Under the pieces are notes generated by a model. It searched no databases and was not told the DNA's origin. It saw only the letters and a program-made list of their open reading frames with translations. From Gyrodactylus bullatarudis (lineage: Eukaryota; Platyhelminthes; Monogenea; Gyrodactylidea; Gyrodactylidae), in assembly GCA_012064415.1 (NCBI GenBank), contig SSNU01000042.1, forward strand, positions 157,822-221,821: 64,000 bases of DNA, in the 5' to 3' direction. Shown piece after piece: positions 57,437 to 64,000 of this stretch (position 1 is the stretch's first letter; each line of letters starts with the position of its first letter). The position numbers were made by a program, and so were the translations under genes.

Positions 57437-59095
57437 ATGATCAAGATCCATGAGTCTGAAAAAGATTCTTTGAAATCCTGGTTGATTTTCTTCCAGGTTT
57501 GCCTGAATGGAAGTCTGCTTGTCACTCAGCTGAATGCATACTCTCTCATTTACATTGAACTTATGGATTATTTCGGATTTAATTCAGCTCAAGCCCAATT
57601 CCTGCCGAGTGTCTATATGGGAATGAGGCTGGTTATAAGTAAATTTTAATTCTAGGTCATTCAAGGTCCTCTAATTATTCAGTTCATCCAGAGATTAGGT
57701 TATCGATGGTCATGTGTCATAGGGACTTTATTCGTGGCAATCTCCAACTTTTTAAACTTTTTCAGTTTTAGCTATTTTGCATTTCTCATCACAATAGGGA
57801 TAATACCGAGTAAGAAAGAATTTATTCTATCATATTTCCTACAAGTGCTTAGTATCTCCTTAATTATGATACCAAATCTGTTTATTATCAAGGATATTTT
57901 GAAAAGACACCTGAGGAAGGGCTTTGCCCTCTACTTTACAGCCTTTTCCCTCTCCAATATGATGACACAATACTTGTTCAGTTATTTCATCGAAAAGTAT
58001 ACCATCAGGGGTGCATTTTTGATGCTGTCCGCTTTCCAGTTGAACGGAATCCTCCCAACTTTTTTCTTCCCAGACAGTAAAGAAGTAAAACAAAGTGAAC
58101 ACTCCACCAGTCTCAAGAGTAAACTGATTAATACATTTCAAGAGTTTTGGAGGGCTTCAAGAAACCTTGAGACTATCCTCTTTTACTTGGCCTTTTTCTT
58201 TGCTTCGATATCAGCTAATACTGGGTATATTCTAATTATGGATAATGCCCATTTGTATCATTACGATAAAAACTTGATCTTGTTCCTACCTGTCCTCGAG
58301 GACATTATCAGTATTCCGATTCGTCTCTTTGCAGGGGCCCTATTCGACTGGAAGCCAATTAAGCCTTTTAGTTACATAATTTATTCCGGTTTCATTTTGA
58401 TTTTTTCCACAAGTCATTTGGTAAACTCTTTTGCCCGGTATGGCTATGGATTTCTTGTCGTTACAATGGCCCTCAGAGCTATTGGCAAAGGTGTCTTTAT
58501 ATCTCAATTGGTCCTACCTTGTTCCTTCCTGGCTGAAACTGACAGTGATGTCCCTTTAATATTGTCAATGGGCCAGTCATTTCGTGGAGCCGGTGTTTTC
58601 ATTGGAAACATCATTTCTGGTGAGTATTTGTTTTGGCTTATGCAGATAATTTATTCAAAATAACCTTTCAAAATTGACTGACACATGGCTCTTACAAATG
58701 TACGCAATTGAAAATTATTCTTTGAATAATTATGTAATTACCACTACAAAATGGCTCATTTATTAAATTCATAATACGTGATCTATGTCTCATAAAATTT
58801 AAAATAATTTCGACATGTATACTTTCAAGTAACAATCAGATAATAAAATTATTTATGATGAATATTGTTTCATGAATTGAATCCGTGTTCTTTTGAAGGT
58901 CATCTGAAGGATCATTATGGTGACTACCAGCCATCTCTCTACTTCCTATGGACGACACATTTCTTTGGTGGACTATTGTACATTATCAGCTCCTGCAGTC
59001 ATTACCACAGGACCAATAGGGAAAAGGTGAAGGAAGTTTGTCTCCTGGGCATACAAAAAGCCATAGAAATTGAGGAGAGACCTATGAAAGATTAG
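57437..59095 (+). CDS. MFS transporter, monocarboxylate-transporter (SLC16)-like
   Basis: Three exons, 57437-57631, 57656-58619 and 58899-59095, give 451 residues. The first intron is just 24 nt (GTTATAAG...TTCTAG) and is needed, since the unspliced frame ends at TAA. The protein is highly hydrophobic with about 12 predicted membrane segments in two halves separated by a short charged loop (DSKEVKQSEHSTSLKSK). Features that fit the MFS/SLC16 group are the LNAYSLIYIELMDYFG first loop, FLPSVYMGMRLVIQGP, RLGYRW between helices, RHLRKGFALYF, and GHLKDHYGDYQPSLYF near the last helices. It would move a small organic acid or related solute across the plasma membrane; substrate unknown. The cytosolic tail is short and charged. 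Splice phases are consistent (0, then 1). Confidence 0.82.
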
Positions 59096-59599
59096 ACGTT
59101 TTTACTTTCTTAATCTCAAACATATTCAACCCAGAGTAAGACTAATATTATTTTTATTCTTTCCTGTCGCTCAAAAATAAAATTACAATTTCATAACTGG
59201 CCTTCTCTCTCTTAGCCATTTACACGTTTTACGATTGTAATTGAGATCTCACTTGAACTCTATGTTGTTGTGTTCGAATATACCCCAAGTAGATCCTGTG
59301 TAAAAGAACACTATGATTTGTATTATTTATTTGTTGTATCCAATGGAGCTAGGTACAGCCCAAAACGTCTACTCTTCCTACTTGCCCGATACCCATATCG
59401 TAGTCCATAACACTAAAAATTTTGACAGTATGTTCAATGAAAATAAAATATACGAGAGGACGTTTCTGATTAAAGATTCATGTCAATATAAGGAAAAGGC
59501 TTCACCAGAATTTTAAAATTTGGCCAAAAAATAATGGAATTTGGGGGTAGCTCAAAAGTTTGTGAGGATGTAAGAGAATTCTTTGCGGATTATATCCAT
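59096..59599. other. 3' flank of the transporter gene
   Basis: Probable 3' untranslated region with AATAAA near 59176, then spacer. The 67-codon frame at 59313-59516 (hydrophobic start, later polar) has no recognised family and is not called. Confidence 0.4.
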
Positions 59600-59624
59600 C
59601 ATATTTTATATATATATAAGATTT

Positions 59625-61200
59625 TTATTTAAAAAAGTTAGTAAAATAGTTATGATTATCTGGTACATAAATTGAAATAATAGGAATTATCTGGGAGATC
59701 TTTAGGTTTTTAAAAACATCAAAATTAAGTTGAAATCTGTGTCTTAAGGGATGAAGCGTTGTAAGAAGGATCGTGAAACCTCTAGATGAGCGAAGGTGGT
59801 AATTTCGATTGACAGTATGTGGGATCTTGTGATAGAGTACAGCAGAAAATGCGATTCTTCTCAGCCAGATGGGGTAAAGATCAGCCTTGTCTAAAAGTTG
59901 TTTATATGAGTAAGGGCCAAAGCATGAACGGAGGAATTGAAATTGGAGGTTCTCAGTTTTCTTAATTGTTCCGGCAGGGAGGTTGGAGAGGAGGGAGGCT
60001 CCATAGTCCAGATGGGGTAATATGCACTGCTTAAAAAGGAGTAACCGCAGACTGGGGGAGTGCACAAATTTTCTAAGAAAATAGGATTTGATTCTTAGCG
60101 TTTTGAGAATAGAAGTGGCATGAATCGAGGTGTCAAGTTTATTGGAGTAGTTTAGTCCCAAGTTCTGAATTTGAGATACAATCAAGGGAATGAGGTCCGG
60201 CGTTAATGTAATAGTGGATGATAGGCAGAGAAATTTCGTTTTAATACGATTCAATGATAAGCCGATTTTAGTCAGGGATGCGTCTAAATGTCTAAGTTCA
60301 TCATGAATAATATCTGTGCCGTGTTTGCATGAACATTAGATTTTTATATCATCGGCATACTTGAAGTAAGTTATGTCAGTGGTAGACGGTGTTATCTGGG
60401 AGAAAACAAGATTGAAGAGAGTTGGGCCAATGGTCGATCCTTGTGGAACTCCTGAGCTGATACTGGTATGGGCTGAGCATAAGTTATTGAAAGACACGTA
60501 TCGGGTTCTGTTTTCAAGAAATCCGAGAATAAGGTTGATTATGTAAGGATTGACATGATGGTTGGTCAAGCTATCTTTTATGACGCTGAACGGAAGACGA
60601 TCAAATGCTTTAGAGATGTCTACATAAATAACTACAGCAGGGATACGTTTGTATTTAAGTTTATTGGCCGTGTCTATGAAAGAAACAATGTTTGTTGCAG
60701 TGCTGCGACCTGGAACAAATCCATGTTGTTGCGGATCAATGCTGGTAAGATTGATAGACTTTAAATGTAAGTTGATGAAATTATCAATAATTGAAAGGAA
60801 TATGAGAAAACTAGTGATTGGTCTGAAATCAGAGGGATTTATAGGCTTGGTACATTTAGGGATTGGAATAATTTTGATATTTAGCCAATCCGAAGGGATC
60901 GAGCTCGAGTAAATGATATTCTTGAGGTAATTTGAAAAATGAGAGAAAAAAATATAGGAGAGCGGAATAAGTAAGATATTAGAGATCAGTTTATCATCAC
61001 GACGTTTTATGCTATTTAACAAAACGTCTATAATAATTTCAGGGGAGATAGCAGGAAAGGAGGAAGCTGCGACATCGACTTTCTCAACAGAGGAGGATTG
61101 AGCATAGACTGATGTGAAATGTGTGTTAAGGTCATCCGGTGAGAGGTGTAGTGTGTCAAGATCAAAGTCTTGAGAATAAAAGTAGACACACTCAAAAATA
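59625..61200 (-). pseudogene. Retrotransposon ORF2, RT and C-terminal part
   Basis: Motifs in order: IPIPK, DFRPI, GFVPGRST, VYVDISKAFDRL (RT motif with catalytic Asp), SSGVPQGSTIGP, YFKYADDIK (catalytic YADD), then after a TAA at about 60339-60341 the frame continues with LRHLDASLTK, SLNRIKTKF, PHLDYGASLL and LYPIWLRRIAF. The RT fingers/palm order is standard. The stop after YADD separates the thumb and C-terminal region, so no full RT can be made from this copy. Confidence 0.85.
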
Positions 61201-61615
61201 CATATATCAAATATACATTTAGTATAAAGAACCTCATATTGAATAATAATAATAATAGATTATGAACATATCACATGTGTATACTATGAATATACGAAAT
61301 ACTACACCAAATATCTTATCCTAGGATAGTGTGATGTGTCCCATGAATTAACCAATCAGAAGAGAGTGAATGTCCAGGCTCAAGGTCTATATGAAGATGA
61401 TGCATTCCAGAGGTGAGGTTGAATTCCTTACTGATAGTGACGATGACTAGTTACAATGACCACCACTAAGTCCCAAAAGAAGTCCAATATGAAGATAATG
61501 TTGAAGTTGATGAAGAATATGTCAAATGAACATACAACGTTAAAGAAGAAGATCAATAATATTGAAATGAATAATAATATATCCTATTCTAATGGTAACC
61601 CTCCTTTTAACTATG
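61200..61615. mobile_element. Insertion interrupting retrotransposon ORF2
   Basis: The coding sequence of ORF2 is interrupted between the segment ending NLFRNQS and the segment beginning ECVYFYSQDFD. The intervening 0.4 kb is unrelated in codon pattern, has a (AAT)n run near 61242-61256 and a plus-strand frame from 61456 with a Lys/Asn-rich start (MTTTKSQKKS). It could be a fragment of another retroelement. Exact borders and target duplication not determined. Confidence 0.5.
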
Positions 61616-62400
61616 AGACTGATTACGAAAGAGGTTAGATATGGAGTTTGTGGTCGTGGAAAGATGAGCAAGGTATTTTAGCTTACTCCATGCTCTCTTT
61701 GGGTTAGATTTTAATTCTTCAACGATGGACCTTTCAAATAGGACTTGCGAGGATAGAGATGATGCAACGGAACTATTTTTCGACAATTTAGCAGATTTGT
61801 TTATTAAGGAACAAAATAGAGGGAAATTAAAGTTAGGAAAAAATAGATTGTTCATATGAGAAATACATAGAGAAATAAAGCGGGTAATGTCTGTGACATA
61901 ATGGTCAGTAATAGGGGAGGAGAAATCGAGAGCATCCGGGGAATAATTTGGTAAATTAAAATCGCCGTAAATGATATGCTCGTCTACTGAGGTAGAAATA
62001 TTAGTTTTAATGTTATCAATAATAACTTTTTGTGGATCTGGGGAAGCAGGAGGAGGATTATAGATTAGAAAAATTTGAATCTTTAAACTTGCTGTTGAGA
62101 GAACCATGGAAAGAGTCTCCGAGCTTGATTGAGAAATGAAAACATTCGAGACATCTAATGAATTGTGTACGAAAGCAATAAAACCAGCTCCTTTATGAGA
62201 GATTCTGTCACATCTAAAGCATGAGTAATTAGTAATGGCAAATTCTTGTGATGGATGAGCAGGTTTCAGCCAGGATTCTGTAATAAGGACAAGTGATGGA
62301 GAGTAACGATTGATCATCTGATTTACATAGAAAATTGAATTTAGCAAAGATCTGGCATTCCAAAGGACCATATTATTCCAAGCGAAAAAGTTTATCATCT
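61607..62400 (-). pseudogene. Retrotransposon ORF2, endonuclease part
   Basis: WNARSLLN, ITESWL, GAGFIAFVH and YGDFNLP mark an apurinic/apyrimidinic-type endonuclease as in LINEs. The usual downstream SDH motif is absent and the sequence jumps from TDITRFISLC into a linker region, which indicates an internal deletion. ORF2 probably starts at an ATG close to 62396 overlapping the end of ORF1 in another frame. Confidence 0.8.
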
Positions 62401-63119
62401 TGGTCAGGATCAAGTGGCAACACACGTTTATAGATTGGATTTGGAATAAGAGAAGAGTTATTGGAACTTGATGTTGAAGGACCAAGGTTAGTATGAGATG
62501 ATGAAGGGCCTGATGGAGCGAGATTATTATTAGTTGAGACAGATTGAACAGTTTGATTCTTTTTAGCAGCGATCCAGGCAAGTCTGAAACGATGCTCTGG
62601 GGATCTGAGACGACAAACCACAACATTATCATTTGATAGTTCTTTGTGAATGTTTTGAATAATTTGGCCAGGAAGGTAGTTATTCCCTTTAATAGTTATT
62701 GTAAAACATCCTTTTTTATTTGGTGTGGGGTTGTTGAATGAAGACAAATGATTAGGTGCGTGTTTTTGAACATTGGAGAGTATCTTTATAGAGAGTTGGT
62801 TTGAGTCTGAGTTAGAGTGTGCTAGAATGGTGGAGGAAGGAGTTCTAGCAGGAGGGCGTTGACTAGTAGGAGTCTGTTTTTTTGGAGCCTTGGTGGTACT
62901 AGTATGGTTGTTTGAGCCTGACCGAGAGATATTGTTTTTGAAAGGTTGGGAGTTATGAGCCACAGCGTCCCGGTAGGTGGTTTTAGGAGGGTTTGAAGGC
63001 GAAATAGACAAAGCAGAAAGCTTGTTGGACACAATTGACAGCTGACTTTGTAGCGAAAGAATAATATCAATTAAATCCGAATGAGATAACTTAGAGAGCG
63101 CGGGTACATCAAGCATCAT
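62373..63119 (-). CDS. Retrotransposon ORF1 protein
   Basis: 248 residues from ATG to TAA. The N-terminal 40 residues look helical (SDLIDIILSLQSQLSIVSNKL), followed by a Ser/Thr/Pro/Asn-rich basic region and a folded-looking C-terminal half (GCFTITIKGNNYLPGQIIQN, VVVCRLRSPEHRFRLAWIAAKK) that may bind nucleic acid. There is no CCHC knuckle. Frame intact although the rest of the element is broken. Confidence 0.75.
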   Translation of the reverse strand: MMLDVPALSKLSHSDLIDIILSLQSQLSIVSNKLSALSISPSNPPKTTYRDAVAHNSQPFKNNISRSGSNNHTSTTKAPKKQTPTSQRPPARTPSSTILAHSNSDSNQLSIKILSNVQKHAPNHLSSFNNPTPNKKGCFTITIKGNNYLPGQIIQNIHKELSNDNVVVCRLRSPEHRFRLAWIAAKKNQTVQSVSTNNNLAPSGPSSSHTNLGPSTSSSNNSSLIPNPIYKRVLPLDPDQDDKLFRLE

Positions 63120-63130
63120 TCAAAAAAATT

Positions 63131-64000
63131 ATGCAAGCTATAAAATAAACCTTTTCGAGCGAAAATAAGACTCAGTAGTAAGCAATGAGTACGCAGTGTG
63201 ATCTTTTCTGAGGTCTTGATATAATTTCCATGTAACTGGAACTGGAACTTAAGCATTGCTTCCTCAGATTGAATTTTAAAGAAAAAAGAAGAGGCTTTAA
63301 ATAAAAAAATTCACTACATTTTGCTATAGTTTCTTCATAAATTAAGGTTATTTCGAATTGAGTTTGAAAACTATTCAAAGAGTCAATTTAGAGTATAGAC
63401 ATAAAATATTGATGGCATCACCGAGAGGGTTTCGTTTTCATGTCAACGATGTTGAAAATCCCTGTTCGAATTATATCGAAAAATTACTTTTTTCTATTTT
63501 TAGTTAGCAAATCATACAGTCATCCGATGATATTTCAATAAATGAAAAAAAGTATTCCTCTAAATTCGATTAGTCTCTTTACTAATATTAAAAAAGTCTC
63601 CTGAAATAACGAAAAACAATCGCCTAAAAATGTAAAAACGCTGACTTTCCAAATTCCTAGAATTGTCGATATTTTTTGTCTTCTTCCCTTTTTTTAATTA
63701 CGATCAGCTCTACATATGGTTACTAATTTTGTATAGCTCTCCACTAAATTCGATCATTTGTCCTCTAATTTCGTCAGAGAATATTTTTAACGATGGGAAA
63801 AATTCCTCAGATAAATTGCTGAGAAATTAATTTAATACATAATTCAAGTATTTTCCTCTGTCTGTAAGAGCTCATGATTGATTCATGTGTCATGGCAACC
63901 ATTTAACTGATTAAATTGAGCCACTTAATAAGTGGCACTTATGCCTCAACTTAAAACTTGTGAATGGCCGAAATAGGCCAATTAAATTTGTTAATAACAA
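63131..64000. other. No gene recognised
   Basis: Flank and possible 5' untranslated part of the retrotransposon (to about 63380), then AT-rich DNA. A short perfect hairpin GCCACTTAATAAGTGGC lies near 63931-63947. Confidence 0.35.

Larger units (their letters stand above)
59600..63130 (-). mobile_element. Non-LTR retrotransposon (two ORFs, AP endonuclease plus RT), defective
   Basis: Read on the minus strand: ORF1 (63119-62373), then an overlapping ORF2 with apurinic-type endonuclease, reverse transcriptase and a C-terminal domain, then a 3' end with AATAAA and a (TA)n tract near 59600-59625. Damage: an internal deletion in the endonuclease, an insertion of about 0.4 kb near 61200-61615 and an in-frame TAA immediately after the YADD motif. 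Clade within the Jockey/CR1-like group of elements is not resolved by eye. Confidence 0.88.

Noticed and set aside
60555..60912. Plus-strand frames over the LINE
   Set aside because: Antisense shadows of the reverse transcriptase coding sequence.
1..64000. CRISPR arrays, operons, ribosome binding sites, bacterial insertion sequences
   Set aside because: The DNA is eukaryotic; the ISXO2-like transposase belongs to a Merlin element, not to bacterial contamination, since it sits in an intron with a Merlin-type duplication.

Overview
The window is eukaryotic nuclear DNA: AT-rich, with genes split by spliceosomal introns (many only 24-40 nt), no ribosome-binding sites or operons, and dense mobile elements. 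The gene set (FHL LIM protein, zinc-finger/homeobox factor, C-type lectins, cytosolic carboxypeptidase, MFS transporter) is metazoan. Three features recall flatworms, especially parasitic ones: genes built of very small symmetric exons (like schistosome micro-exon genes), tRNA-headed repeats carrying hammerhead ribozymes (like schistosome Sm-alpha satellites), and Merlin and Penelope-like elements. The assignment to Platyhelminthes is an inference; I do not name a species.

Layout. 1-28 kb: a repeat-rich region holding two minus-strand genes that I reconstruct almost entirely from exons of 6-48 nt. Gene A (2.8-5.4 kb) has 15-nt exons encoding a degenerate L-x-(Q/E)-(I/L/M) repeat. Gene B (7.0-21.6 kb) has about 36 internal mini-exons that read through in one phase. 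Their introns hold hammerhead elements, two Penelope-like 3' fragments and several TIR or foldback elements. At 22.3-23.3 kb there is a near-perfect palindrome with 508-bp arms. 28.4-29.8 kb: a minus-strand four-and-a-half-LIM (FHL) gene whose single intron contains inverted Penelope-like tails. 30.5-38.3 kb: a plus-strand gene with two C2H2 fingers and an atypical TALE-type homeodomain, with a 5.2-kb simple-repeat-rich intron. 39.4-42.7 kb: a C-type lectin cluster (one damaged copy, then a divergent pair). 44.2-45.0 kb: a secreted protein with two copies of a cysteine-rich domain. 46.4-57.1 kb: a 16-exon cytosolic carboxypeptidase gene whose first large intron holds a Merlin transposon, a piggyBac-type MITE and a long-TIR element. 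57.4-59.1 kb: an MFS/SLC16-like transporter. 59.6-63.1 kb: a broken non-LTR retrotransposon on the minus strand, interrupted by another insertion.

The most striking material is (i) the two micro-exon genes and (ii) a family of short elements combining terminal inverted repeats, a tRNA-like pol III promoter and a hammerhead ribozyme; the copy at 17.87-18.17 kb keeps every core base I checked and pairs in stems I and II. The host genes have unrelated jobs (actin/transcription scaffold, DNA-binding regulator, secreted lectins, tubulin-tail processing, solute transport) and do not form one pathway. All splice sites were read by eye and no transcript evidence was available.
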